From contig NZ_MTCM01000010.1 in assembly GCF_002000245.1 (NCBI RefSeq), positions 62,001 to 126,000 on the forward strand: DNA of 64,000 bases, given 5' to 3'. The notes below the pieces were generated by a model that was not told where the DNA came from, did not search any database, and saw nothing but the letters and a program-made list of their open reading frames with translations. A program made the translations under genes and the position numbers. Source of the DNA: Sphingobacterium sp. CZ-UAM. GTDB lineage: Bacteria; Bacteroidota; Bacteroidia; Sphingobacteriales; Sphingobacteriaceae. Numbering within the stretch: position 1 is the first letter of the stretch; every line of letters begins with the position of its first letter. Shown one piece after another: positions 26,393 through 35,605 of the stretch.

Positions 26393-27994
26393 TTAGATAA
26401 ATTGTTGGATAAAGCTGACAAGATTCAATACACTTGCATTGAGACTATGGAATACCAGAGAAGGCATCACGCCTAGTAAAAGCGCAAGAGCCAAGGTCGG
26501 AAATAGGACCAGCTGTTCACGGCTGTTGACATCAGTCAATGCATTGGACCAAGATTCACCACCTTTTAGTCTGATCTGTCCAAAAAACATCCGTTGAAGT
26601 GTCCATAAAAGATAGGCTGCACTTAAAAGAATCCCGATTGAGCCTGCTACCGCCATCCAACGCGGAAGACCAGTACCTACACTGGCAGCATTGAATGAAC
26701 CGATGATAACAAATGCTTCACCGATAAATGCAGAGAATCCAGGGAGACCCAAAGAAGCGAAGAACGCAACAGCAACATAGCCCGTATATTTCGGCATAAG
26801 CTGCGCCAGTCCTCTGAAACTATAAATATTTCGGTCGTGTACACGGTCATAGACCACACCCACAAGGAAGAAAAGCGCCGCCGATAGAAACCCATGGGAA
26901 ATCATTTGGAACATAGCACCTGAAATTCCCTCGGCTGTCAATGAAGCTATACCGAGCAAGACAAAACCCATATGCGATACCGACGAATATGCGATCATCC
27001 GTTTTAGATCTTTTTGAGCCAAAGCATTTAATGCGCCATAGATAATGGAGATTACGCCGATCAGCCCAAGCCACCAATTGGATAGCGCTGCCATGTCAGG
27101 GAAAATACTATAGCAGATACGGATAATGCCATAGCCACCTATTTTCAATAGGATACCTGCTAAAATAGTGGATACCGGTGTCGGCGCCTCTACGTGTGCA
27201 TCAGGTAGCCAGGTGTGCAGTGGTACAATGGGTACTTTGATCGCAAAAGCAAAAAATAGTACTGCAAAGCCAACCAATCTGGCCGAAATACCCAATATTT
27301 CCCGATAGCCATCCCAGGCGAAGATCGAGTCTCCTAAATAATTCTGTGGATTCATCATGTAGATCATATTGAAGGTATGGGCACCCGTGACCGGGTTAAT
27401 AACCGAAAAATACAAACCGACAATGATCAATAGCATAAATACTGATCCAAACAGGGTATAAAGAAAGAATTTTATGGCAGCATATTCACGTCTTGCTCCA
27501 CCCCAAATACCGATCAGGAAGTAGAGTGGTAGGAGCATGACCTCATAGAATAAATAAAATAAAAAGAAATCCAAAGCACAGAAAATACCCATTACAGCCA
27601 TGTTTAACACCATAAGGAGAGCAAAATATCCCTTGGGACTCTTTTGTATATTCCAGGAGGCCCCGATTGCCATCAGCATCACAAAGGCACTGAGCAGTAA
27701 TAAGGGCATTGAAATACCGTCTATCCCGATCAGGTAATCGATCTCTAATTTTCCAATGGAACCCAAGTCCAGACGGATCCAGGGAAGCTGTTCGACAAAT
27801 TGGTATCCCGCCAAATCCTGTACACCGGTTTGGCTCGCATCAAATTTTGCATAACATAGTCCAGCAAGTACAAATTGCACCGCTGTAATTGCTAAGGCAA
27901 TATATTTGTAACTCGATTTATATCGTGTTGGTAAGGCGAGGATAAACGCCGTCGCCAGAAGCGGTAAAAATATCAGTAAGGATAAAATAGGCAT
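26393..27994 (-). CDS. nuoM: NADH-quinone oxidoreductase subunit M
   Basis: A 533-residue antiporter-like proton-pumping subunit of complex I. Signature segments include FYEVMLLPLYFLIGIWGG (with the channel glutamate), VPLHTWLPDAHVEAPTPVS and KDLKRMIAYSSVSHMGF. Length is typical. It lies between nuoL (3-nt gap) and nuoN. Confidence 0.95.
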   Translation of the reverse strand: MPILSLLIFLPLLATAFILALPTRYKSSYKYIALAITAVQFVLAGLCYAKFDASQTGVQDLAGYQFVEQLPWIRLDLGSIGKLEIDYLIGIDGISMPLLLLSAFVMLMAIGASWNIQKSPKGYFALLMVLNMAVMGIFCALDFFLFYLFYEVMLLPLYFLIGIWGGARREYAAIKFFLYTLFGSVFMLLIIVGLYFSVINPVTGAHTFNMIYMMNPQNYLGDSIFAWDGYREILGISARLVGFAVLFFAFAIKVPIVPLHTWLPDAHVEAPTPVSTILAGILLKIGGYGIIRICYSIFPDMAALSNWWLGLIGVISIIYGALNALAQKDLKRMIAYSSVSHMGFVLLGIASLTAEGISGAMFQMISHGFLSAALFFLVGVVYDRVHDRNIYSFRGLAQLMPKYTGYVAVAFFASLGLPGFSAFIGEAFVIIGSFNAASVGTGLPRWMAVAGSIGILLSAAYLLWTLQRMFFGQIRLKGGESWSNALTDVNSREQLVLFPTLALALLLGVMPSLVFHSLNASVLNLVSFIQQFI

Positions 27995-27997
27995 TTC

Positions 27998-30052
27998 CTA
28001 AAAAAATATAAGATAAATTAAACCAAGTAAAACAAATAGAAAAACGGAGAACAATGCAGTCTGTAATTTGCCGTTCTGTACCAGACGAACCTGATTACCG
28101 GTCCAGTAGGCCACAGCCGCAACAGTATTGACAAAGCCGTCTACAATATATTTGTCTATCCACACGCTCAGCCGCGAGAGAGATAAGACGATAAACTGAA
28201 CAAAAGCAACGAACGAATCGACGATATAACGGTCAAACCAATAGCAGAACTGAGCTAGTTTTAGTGTTCCAATAACAAATACGCGTTGATACAGCTCATT
28301 GATATAACCTTGATTGAATGATGCTTTTAGGGCAAAACCAGCTGTGTTGAGCGGGTATTTGTTTTGTACGTACCATTTCCAACCGATAACCCAACTGATT
28401 ACGGAACCGATCAATAAAAGCATTGGAATAAGCAGATGGGCGCTATGGCTTGGTGCAAAGCTGTATTCATCCAATAATAAACCATCCATCAACCAGGAAT
28501 CATGATAAGATACTGGGTTGAGAGAGAATAACGGAAATAGACAGCAAAGCCCCAATAACATCATCGGAATCAACATGGTTTTGGAAGCCTCATGCAAAGG
28601 GACACCATGTAATTTTTCCTGAACCTGATCCAGAATTCGAAGTTCACCTAAAAAGGCCTTAAAGATTAAGCGGCCAATGTAGAAGGCGGTCAGTATACTG
28701 ACGATAATGAGACTCACAGGTATAATGAGGTAAAAACCACCTTTCGATAAAGCCCATTCAAAGGAAGAGATGATGATACTATCTTTGGAAAGATAGCCTG
28801 ATGTCAAAGGAAATCCGGCAAGTGCCAATGAAGCAATGCTCATCAGGATAAAGGTTTTGGGCATATACTTTTTCAGTCCCCCCATATTCCGCAGGTCCTG
28901 CGGATCAAAATCAAGCTGGCTATGCGCTTTGAGGTGGGCCATCTCATGGATAACTGCTCCTGCTGAGAGGAATAACAGACATTTAAAAAATGCGTGTGTG
29001 ACCAAATGAAAAAGTGCTGCATCCCAGGTGCCAATTCCAATTCCGACCATCATAAAACCCAGTTGTGAGATGGTTGAGAAGGCCAGGATGCGCTTAATAT
29101 CGTATTGACCCAATGCAAAATAAGCAGCGGATGCTGCGGTGATTGTGCCTATGACCGCAATAAATAACAATGCACTTTCGTTGAATAACGGAAATACGCT
29201 TGCCAGCAAAAATACCCCTGCAGCGACCATAGTGGCGGCGTGGATCAGTGAAGATACCGAGGTCGGTCCTTCCATGGCATCTGGCAGCCATACATGTAAA
29301 GGGAATTGAGCTGATTTGGCCATCGCAGCAAGGAAAAATGCCAGTCCGGCTACCGTAAGCCAGATCTGATCCATGCTGTTGACTGGAGAAACCCATAACC
29401 CGCCCGTGATGCGGGATTGGTCAATCAGCCCCCCTTCACCAAAAAGATCAACGAGGTTGAGGGTGTTGAACTGCGTAAATATAATGGCTAGACCGATCAG
29501 AAAACCTAAGTCTCCGATGCGGTTGACGATAAATGCTTTCTTGTTGGCCTGCACAGCCGTTTCCCGTGTGAACCAGAAACCAATAAGGAGGTAAGATGCG
29601 AAACCTACCAATTCCCAAAAGATATACATGAGCAGCAAGCTATCCATGACAACCAATCCCAGCATCGCAAAACAGAATAGGCTTAGGTACATCCAATAGC
29701 GATGGATACCTGGATCACCTTTCATATAAGCCCTGGAATAGATATGTACGGGAAGAGCAACTGTAGGAACCAGGAAAAGCATCAATACGCTCAGGTTATT
29801 CAACAGAATACCCACTTTAAAAGTCGAAGCACCAATGGTGAACCAGTTCAATTGGGCCGATACTACTGGATGATTCCAGATGGCCAGCCAGGTGAGCCCG
29901 CCAAATATAAAACTACACCCAATGCCAAGTAGGGCGGCGATACCGGACTGATCACGTTTACCCATCATCGCTTGATATAAAAAGGCAATAAATGGTGCTG
30001 CTACTGCAAGCAGCGCTGTGTATATCGGTGATATGGAGGCAAGTGGATTCAA
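27998..30052 (-). CDS. nuoL: NADH-quinone oxidoreductase subunit L
   Basis: A 684-residue subunit, the distal proton pump of complex I. It includes FWELVGFASYLLIGFW, FPLHVWLPDAMEGPTPVS-like (here MEGPTSVS) and YDIKRILAFSTISQLGFM. The extended C-terminus carries the long lateral helix and final transmembrane segment. It follows nuoK by 3 nt. Confidence 0.95.
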   Translation of the reverse strand: MNPLASISPIYTALLAVAAPFIAFLYQAMMGKRDQSGIAALLGIGCSFIFGGLTWLAIWNHPVVSAQLNWFTIGASTFKVGILLNNLSVLMLFLVPTVALPVHIYSRAYMKGDPGIHRYWMYLSLFCFAMLGLVVMDSLLLMYIFWELVGFASYLLIGFWFTRETAVQANKKAFIVNRIGDLGFLIGLAIIFTQFNTLNLVDLFGEGGLIDQSRITGGLWVSPVNSMDQIWLTVAGLAFFLAAMAKSAQFPLHVWLPDAMEGPTSVSSLIHAATMVAAGVFLLASVFPLFNESALLFIAVIGTITAASAAYFALGQYDIKRILAFSTISQLGFMMVGIGIGTWDAALFHLVTHAFFKCLLFLSAGAVIHEMAHLKAHSQLDFDPQDLRNMGGLKKYMPKTFILMSIASLALAGFPLTSGYLSKDSIIISSFEWALSKGGFYLIIPVSLIIVSILTAFYIGRLIFKAFLGELRILDQVQEKLHGVPLHEASKTMLIPMMLLGLCCLFPLFSLNPVSYHDSWLMDGLLLDEYSFAPSHSAHLLIPMLLLIGSVISWVIGWKWYVQNKYPLNTAGFALKASFNQGYINELYQRVFVIGTLKLAQFCYWFDRYIVDSFVAFVQFIVLSLSRLSVWIDKYIVDGFVNTVAAVAYWTGNQVRLVQNGKLQTALFSVFLFVLLGLIYLIFF

Positions 30053-30055
30053 TTC

Positions 30056-30364
30056 TTACTTATCTTTTAATTCATTGATTTCATCCGGATTGATGGTTTT
30101 ATAGTGTCTATAGACATTCAAAACCAAAGCTAATCCAACGGCTACTGCCGCAGCTGCCAGAACGATGGCGAATAGGGCAAAAATCTGCCCACCATAACTG
30201 ATTTTATCGTATTTACCAAAGGCCACAAAGTTCAGTATAGCCGCGTTAATCATCAGTTCGATGCCGACCAGAATCATAATGGCATTTTTCTTCGAGAGAA
30301 CGGTATACAGACCGATACAGAAGATACAGGCACTGACTACCAAAAAATGCGTCAATGTAATCAT
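30056..30364 (-). CDS. nuoK: NADH-quinone oxidoreductase subunit K
   Basis: A 102-residue three-helix membrane subunit, MrpC-like. Conserved glutamates lie in GIELMINAAILNFVAF (TM2) and the preceding helix. It contributes to the fourth proton path near the quinone site. It overlaps nuoJ by 4 nt (ATGA). Confidence 0.93.
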   Translation of the reverse strand: MITLTHFLVVSACIFCIGLYTVLSKKNAIMILVGIELMINAAILNFVAFGKYDKISYGGQIFALFAIVLAAAAVAVGLALVLNVYRHYKTINPDEINELKDK

Positions 30365-30903
30365 CGGTTACGCTCCTTTCTGGATAAATGCGAGGCGCCG
30401 ATAAGCGCCATCATCAGAAAGATGGAAATGACTTCAAATGGCAATACATAGAATGTCATAAATCGTAAGCCGATCTGTTGGATGTTATTATCTGTTGGAA
30501 TAATCTCCGTATTATTTTCCCGGGCCTGTTGGATCCAGGTAGGGAGGGACTGCTGCCATTCCCGTATGCCCAAAATCAGCAGTGTTAGAAAACCTAGGGC
30601 CAATACAATCGCCTGCCACCTGGGCATGTTCAAAAATGAGCCACTGCTGTCTTGAAGATCTTTCAATAGTTCTTTGTTGGAAAGCATAAAGGCAAATAGC
30701 ATAAGGATCAGCACACCACCTACATAGACCATAATCTGTGTGATGGCAACAAAATCTGCCAGCGCAAATAGGTATAGGCCAGCCATAGCAAAGAGCACAA
30801 TGAAAAATAGAAATAAGGCGCGGGCTATATTTTTAAGATTTACCAGCAACAACGCGGATCCGATGGCCAATGTAGCAAAGGCATAAAACAGAATACTTTC
30901 CAT
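30361..30903 (-). CDS. nuoJ: NADH-quinone oxidoreductase subunit J
   Basis: A 180-residue protein from the ATG at 30901-30903. The frame continues upstream to 30972, but that would overlap nuoI and adds a charged, non-homologous stretch. Five transmembrane helices are visible, with the conserved VYVGGVLILMLFAFML segment (TM3) near a pi-bulge. It belongs to the complex I membrane arm and follows nuoI by 4 nt. Confidence 0.92.
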   Translation of the reverse strand: MESILFYAFATLAIGSALLLVNLKNIARALFLFFIVLFAMAGLYLFALADFVAITQIMVYVGGVLILMLFAFMLSNKELLKDLQDSSGSFLNMPRWQAIVLALGFLTLLILGIREWQQSLPTWIQQARENNTEIIPTDNNIQQIGLRFMTFYVLPFEVISIFLMMALIGASHLSRKERNR

Positions 30904-30907
30904 CTTT

Positions 30908-31471
30908 TTATTTTTGCTTTGCTGCCTCCTTTTCAGCTTGAAATTGTGTCCATTCTGCTTTTCGTTGTGCAACTTGTTCGTCGGTCATGTCTGAAAAACC
31001 ATAGATCAGGTCGGTTAATTTCTGTGAGCTGCGGTCATATTCATTGGTCATGACTATACATTCCGTAGGACAGACGACCGTACATAATCCACAGTACATG
31101 CATTTGGCCATATCAATATTGAATTTGGCTGGATACAGTCGTTTGACGCTACCGTCTGACGTTTTTCCGATCGCCTCCGGAGATTTGATTGCTTCAATTT
31201 CAATGCAATCTACGGGACATGCTTTGGCGCAAAGGTCACAGACGATGCAATCATCAATATCTACTTGCAATTGATAACGTGCCACTTCGGGCATCGGCAT
31301 TTTCTCGGCAGGGTATTGTACCGTGACGATGCCCTCCTGACGGTCAAAGTAGTTGTCGTTTTTGATATTTAATTCCTGACGCGAACGTCGGGCGCCAAAC
31401 AAGTGCTTGACAGTCAAAGATAAGCCTTTGATTGCTGTACGAAATGCGTGGGAAGCCGTTTTAAATATCAT
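30908..31471 (-). CDS. nuoI: NADH-quinone oxidoreductase subunit I (2x [4Fe-4S])
   Basis: A 187-residue peripheral-arm subunit with two ferredoxin motifs, CIVCDLCAKACP and CMYCGLCTVVCP, binding clusters N6a and N6b that feed electrons toward the quinone. It is the only hydrophilic-arm subunit in this cluster. It lies 3 nt after nuoH. Confidence 0.94.
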   Translation of the reverse strand: MIFKTASHAFRTAIKGLSLTVKHLFGARRSRQELNIKNDNYFDRQEGIVTVQYPAEKMPMPEVARYQLQVDIDDCIVCDLCAKACPVDCIEIEAIKSPEAIGKTSDGSVKRLYPAKFNIDMAKCMYCGLCTVVCPTECIVMTNEYDRSSQKLTDLIYGFSDMTDEQVAQRKAEWTQFQAEKEAAKQK

Positions 31472-31474
31472 ATC

Positions 31475-32548
31475 TTATGCTATAATTAAAATTCTCCAAA
31501 TGGCAGAAATCGCCATGCAAACAAAAGCTAAAGGAGTCAATACCTTCCAACAGAGACTCATTAATTGATCGGCCCGTAATCGGGGTAATGTCCAGCGTAT
31601 CCACATTTGCACTCCGACGATAAATAACGATTTGGCCAAGGTCCAAAAGATACCCCAGGCAAGGCCCGTAGTCCAGTCCGCCAGTCGTATGGCACCGATA
31701 TTAGGAAGTGGCGTGTTCCAGCCTCCTAAAAAAAGGACGACTCCAAGCATCGCTACCAAAAACATCATGGCATATTCCGCTAAGAAAATAAAGGCAAACT
31801 GTATGCCGCCGTATTCTGTATGGAAACCACCGACCAATTCGGATTCCGCTTCGGGAATGTCAAAGGGCGCCCGGTTACATTCGGCAAGTGTAGCAATAAA
31901 GAAAATGAGATAAGTTACAATTAAATGTGGGGCCTGGAAAATATTCCAGGCGAAGAATCCACCAATCTCATTGACTTCCCAAAAGCCTAAAAATTTGATG
32001 CTTCCGTTGGTCATAATGCCCTGTCCGATGGCAATTTCATTGAGGTTTAACGTCTGGGTTAACATCACTACGGTGATCAACGAGAGCCCCACCGGTATTT
32101 CATAAGATACCATTTGGGCTATCGCACGCATGGATCCAAGCAGGGAGTATTTGTTATTCGAGCCCCAGCCTGCCATCAGAATACCCAGGGCATCAATGGA
32201 GATAATGGCCATGATAAAGAATAATCCTGTGTGCGTATTTGCCGGAATAAAGTCTTTGGCCCAGGGAATAACGGCAAAACCGGTAAAAACAGCTACGAAG
32301 ATAATAATCGGAGCTATTCTAAATAGAATTTTATCGGCCGATGTGGGGGTGATTAATTCCTTTTGAAGTAATTTGAGAATATCGGCTATCGTCTGGAGGC
32401 TACCGTATTTCCCGGTTTCCATTGGTCCGAGACGATCTTGAACAAATCCGGCAATCTTGCGCTCGGCATATACCGCAAATAAGGTAAATGCTGCTATAAA
32501 GGTAAAAATAGCAACGGGAACCAAGATATGTAGTATTGTATCTATCAA
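31475..32548 (-). CDS. nuoH: NADH-quinone oxidoreductase subunit H
   Basis: A 357-residue, eight-helix subunit linking the peripheral arm and proton-pumping modules. It has RIAGFVQDRLGPMETGKYG and the charged loop AECNRAPFDIPEAESELVGGFHTEYGG-type region that lines the quinone chamber. It is the first gene of this operon; nuoA-G are absent upstream, where gltA lies on the same strand behind a terminator. Confidence 0.95.
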   Translation of the reverse strand: MIDTILHILVPVAIFTFIAAFTLFAVYAERKIAGFVQDRLGPMETGKYGSLQTIADILKLLQKELITPTSADKILFRIAPIIIFVAVFTGFAVIPWAKDFIPANTHTGLFFIMAIISIDALGILMAGWGSNNKYSLLGSMRAIAQMVSYEIPVGLSLITVVMLTQTLNLNEIAIGQGIMTNGSIKFLGFWEVNEIGGFFAWNIFQAPHLIVTYLIFFIATLAECNRAPFDIPEAESELVGGFHTEYGGIQFAFIFLAEYAMMFLVAMLGVVLFLGGWNTPLPNIGAIRLADWTTGLAWGIFWTLAKSLFIVGVQMWIRWTLPRLRADQLMSLCWKVLTPLAFVCMAISAIWRILIIA

Positions 32549-32590
32549 GCCTTATTTATAATGATTTTTAATAAGCGTCCAATGAATACG

Positions 32591-32598
32591 CAAACTTA
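32591..32598 (-). promoter_or_regulatory. Putative -7 element for the nuoH operon
   Basis: Minus-strand TAAGTTTG matches TAnnTTTG. Predicted start is near 32584, giving a leader of about 36 nt to nuoH. No TTTG at -33. Confidence 0.4.
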
Positions 32599-32812
32599 AC
32601 GAAAAACAGGGAATTTAGAGAGGGAAAAATTAAAATATACTTAACAAGTAGATTATCGTGACATATTAGAGATGTTAGTATTTAGATTTGAGTATTTAGA
32701 TTTTGCTGATGTAAGCCGCTTACTGATGATATTGTCAGAAAGATAACACACTTTATGTTTACCTAACGTGCTATAGCATAGTGTTTTTGAAAAAGGTGCC
32801 GTCACGGTATTT

Positions 32813-32850
32813 CCATAAAAAAAGCATCCCTTGGGATGCTTTTTTTATGG
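32813..32850 (-). terminator. Intrinsic terminator of gltA (symmetric, could work both ways)
   Basis: Perfect 18-bp inverted repeat, 32813-32830 and 32833-32850, separated by TT. The GC core is GCATCCC/GGGATGC, flanked by A7 and T7 runs. Confidence 0.9.
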
Positions 32851-32862
32851 AGATTAATCGAA

Positions 32863-34149
32863 TTAACGATTTGAAAATTCAACGTAATCACGTTCTGTAT
32901 GTCCAACATACACTTGTCTTGGGCGGCCGATAGGCTCTTTGTTTTCACGCATTTCTTTCCATTGTGCGATCCATCCCGGAAGACGGCCCAAAGCAAATAG
33001 TACAGTAAACATATCTGCTTTAAATCCTAAGGCACGGTAGATAATACCCGAGTAGAAATCGACGTTTGGATAAAGTTTTCTGTCGATAAAGTATTGATCG
33101 TTTAACGCTGCAGCTTCTAATTTCTTAGCGATATCCAATACAGGATCCTGAACGCCTAATTTTTCTAAGATATCGTCACAGGCTTTTTTAATGATTTTAG
33201 CACGTGGATCGAAGTTTTTGTATACGCGGTGTCCAAATCCCATTAAACGGAATGGATCATTTTTGTCTTTTGCTTTCGCAAGGTATTTTTCAGCATCACC
33301 ACCATCATTTTTGATCGCTTCCAACATTTCAATTACCGCTTGATTGGCACCGCCATGTAATGGACCCCATAGTGCATTGATGCCTGAGGCTACAGAAGCG
33401 TACAGGTTGGCATTGGATGAGCCTACGATACGAACGGTAGATGTCGAACAATTCTGTTCGTGGTCAGCATGTAAAATAAGCAATTTGTGCATAGCGTCGA
33501 TAACAACTGGATCGAATGTTTTTTCGTCGTTAACCTCGCCGAATAACATGTTTAAGAAGTTATCAATGTAACCCAAATTGTTTTTAGGGTAAACGACCGG
33601 ATGACCTAAAGATTTCTTTTGAATCCAAGAAACGATAGTAGGCATTTTAGCCAAAAGATTGATGATCGTTTGATCTTCTTCTTCGTCTGTTAAGTTTGGA
33701 TTTAAAGATTCTGGGTAAAATGCAGATAACGCGCCCACTAAACAAGAAAGTTGACCCATTGGGTGGGATTTGGAAGGAAATCCAGCAAAGAAATTTTTCA
33801 TGTCTTCGTGGATCATCATTTGCTTTTTGATGTCAGCTCTGAATTTTTCCAATACCTCTTTTTTTGGAAGCTCTCCGTAGATCAGTAAATAAGCAACTTC
33901 CAAGAAAGTAGATTTCTCCGCCAATTGCTCAATGGGATATCCTCTATATCTCAATATACCTGTCTCACCGTCAAGGAAAGTAATCGCACTTTTTGTTGCA
34001 CCCGTGTTTTTGTATCCTGGGTCCAACGTAATAAATCCGCTTAGATCTCTTAATTTGGAAATATCAACTGCTTTTTCATTTTCAGTACCGACAATGACCG
34101 GAAGGTCATAAGAAGTACCGTCTAAATTTATAGATGCTTTATCTGACAT
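32863..34149 (-). CDS. gltA: Citrate synthase
   Basis: A 428-residue type II (hexameric-type) citrate synthase. Catalytic histidine segments are LHADHEQNCSTS, WGPLHGGANQAV and GFGHRVYKNFDPRA, with the final aspartate in the C-terminal domain. It condenses acetyl-CoA and oxaloacetate at entry to the TCA cycle. It is monocistronic between a Bacteroidota-type promoter (34192-34223) and a strong terminator. Confidence 0.96.
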   Translation of the reverse strand: MSDKASINLDGTSYDLPVIVGTENEKAVDISKLRDLSGFITLDPGYKNTGATKSAITFLDGETGILRYRGYPIEQLAEKSTFLEVAYLLIYGELPKKEVLEKFRADIKKQMMIHEDMKNFFAGFPSKSHPMGQLSCLVGALSAFYPESLNPNLTDEEEDQTIINLLAKMPTIVSWIQKKSLGHPVVYPKNNLGYIDNFLNMLFGEVNDEKTFDPVVIDAMHKLLILHADHEQNCSTSTVRIVGSSNANLYASVASGINALWGPLHGGANQAVIEMLEAIKNDGGDAEKYLAKAKDKNDPFRLMGFGHRVYKNFDPRAKIIKKACDDILEKLGVQDPVLDIAKKLEAAALNDQYFIDRKLYPNVDFYSGIIYRALGFKADMFTVLFALGRLPGWIAQWKEMRENKEPIGRPRQVYVGHTERDYVEFSNR

Positions 34150-34191
34150 GTTTATATGTTATCTTATATCTGATTTTGTATGCTAATCTCA

Positions 34192-34223
34192 CAAATTTAA
34201 CTATTTGATATTTAAAACTGAAA
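34192..34223 (-). promoter_or_regulatory. Putative gltA promoter
   Basis: The minus strand has TTTC (complement of 34220-34223), a 20-nt spacer and TAAATTTG (complement of 34192-34199). This is one mismatch from TTTG-N19-21-TAnnTTTG. The leader would be about 36 nt. Confidence 0.55.
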
Positions 34224-34340
34224 GTTCTTTTGGAATTTATATGACATCATTGCGTCATTTTGGATAATATTGAATAACTATTTACTCAAATAAGCAAATA
34301 GTTTATTCAAATTTAACACTATCTTATTATGCCCGAAATG

Positions 34341-34586
34341 CTAATCTATTTTTCGCTGGGCGACTTTACCTTTATCTTCGTATTTCCCATTTTTGCCCGA
34401 TCCAAAAAAAGGTAAGATAACCAAGCATACCAAAATAATGGATGTTAGGGTGAGAATACCGGTTGTCCAAAGGATTTTACTGAAATTTTTAGCATCCAGG
34501 AAATGGATACCCCATAGCCCCAATAGAAAATAGGTAGCCACAAATAGGATAACCAAGGTGAATAATATACCAAAGATGTATTTCAT
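34341..34586 (-). CDS. Small two-TM membrane protein of the SPFH operon
   Basis: An 81-residue protein with two hydrophobic helices (about 3-25 and 41-63) and a positively charged tail. I do not recognise the family. It is 6 nt downstream of the SPFH gene, so it is probably co-translated and may anchor the SPFH assembly. Confidence 0.65.
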   Translation of the reverse strand: MKYIFGILFTLVILFVATYFLLGLWGIHFLDAKNFSKILWTTGILTLTSIILVCLVILPFFGSGKNGKYEDKGKVAQRKID

Positions 34587-34592
34587 AATGGG

Positions 34593-35600
34593 TTATATTT
34601 TGTTGAGAATCTGTTTTTTGAGTGTATCGAATTCCTCCTGTGTAATAATGTTTTCGCGTACCAGCAATTGTAATTTTTGCAATTTTTCGACAAAATCACC
34701 TTCCGCTTGTATATTGTCTTTGATCTCTTCTTTCTGAAGATCAAATTGCTTGCCCAGTTCCATGCCGACACCCAATTGTGCACCGATACCGGCTAATCCG
34801 CCTTCATTTTTAGCGGCATCCCTGAGGGCGCGTAATTTTTCCAGTTCTACATAGCTCAAACCGGCCTGCTGTGCAGCTTGATTTTGTGTCGTCAGGTCTG
34901 CAATTTCACCAATTCTGCGTTGTGTGTTCGCGTCAAACTGGGTTCCTAGAATCTTGAAATCTGTAATTTCTAATCCAAGATCTATAAAATCTTGTTCAAC
35001 AGCTGTTTTTATATCGGTAGACAGTAGCGGGAGCTGGCTGTCGATCTCATTATACCCCAATTTTTTCTGTGCGATCTGCGCAACAATCCGTTGGGGAATA
35101 CGGTTGTTGATGACATCTTGGATAACCGCTGTGCTGACCGTATTTTGATTGGCAACAATGTTTTTATAAAAATGTACCGGTTCCTTGATTATATAGGAAA
35201 AAGTGCCGTTCAATCCTATTTCTATAGGAAGATTGTACTGTGGGTCAATGTATTTTATCGGATTTCCCGTTCCCCAAGCCTGATTGACAATAGCTGCAGT
35301 CCGAAAGAAGTAGATGTACAGCTTGTGTTCAGACTCAAAGTTTTGCCTCAACCTTGCCAAGGTTGTAAAGAAAGGGTGGTTATCCGTTTTTAAATTATAG
35401 GTTCCTGCCTCTGTGAGTAGGTTTTCACCCTTTCCTTCATAAACGAGGATACAACCTTGCCCTGGGGCAAGAATAAGCTTACTGGAATTTTTAATTTCAT
35501 TTCTTTCGGAAGGAAATTTATACCATAATATGCGGGGATCTTGATTTTTCCACTCAATGACCTCGGATAGTTGGTTTTTAAAAAGATTGAATAGTCCCAT
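34593..35600 (-). CDS. SPFH/band-7 domain protein with C-terminal SHOCT motif
   Basis: A 335-residue protein similar to the YdjI-type SPFH family, once named virion core protein-like. It starts with SEVIEWKNQDPRILWYKFPS. The SPFH domain spans about 20-225. A helical segment rich in Q and A follows, then a SHOCT motif (LLVRENIITQEEFDTLKKQI, about 313-332). No transmembrane helix is visible. In Bacillus, YdjI works with a zinc-ribbon membrane protein to hold PspA at the membrane. The upstream gene here also encodes a zinc-ribbon membrane protein, but no PspA gene is present. Confidence 0.8.
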   Translation of the reverse strand: MGLFNLFKNQLSEVIEWKNQDPRILWYKFPSERNEIKNSSKLILAPGQGCILVYEGKGENLLTEAGTYNLKTDNHPFFTTLARLRQNFESEHKLYIYFFRTAAIVNQAWGTGNPIKYIDPQYNLPIEIGLNGTFSYIIKEPVHFYKNIVANQNTVSTAVIQDVINNRIPQRIVAQIAQKKLGYNEIDSQLPLLSTDIKTAVEQDFIDLGLEITDFKILGTQFDANTQRRIGEIADLTTQNQAAQQAGLSYVELEKLRALRDAAKNEGGLAGIGAQLGVGMELGKQFDLQKEEIKDNIQAEGDFVEKLQKLQLLVRENIITQEEFDTLKKQILNKI

Positions 35601-35605
35601 AATGT

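Larger units (their letters stand above)
32549..32862. other. 314-bp intergenic region between gltA and nuoH
   Basis: Holds the gltA terminator (32813-32850), a TAAGTTTG element on the minus strand (complement of 32591-32598) that could be the nuoH -7 box, and a 13-bp direct repeat (32677-32689 and 32691-32703). No gene seen. Confidence 0.5.
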
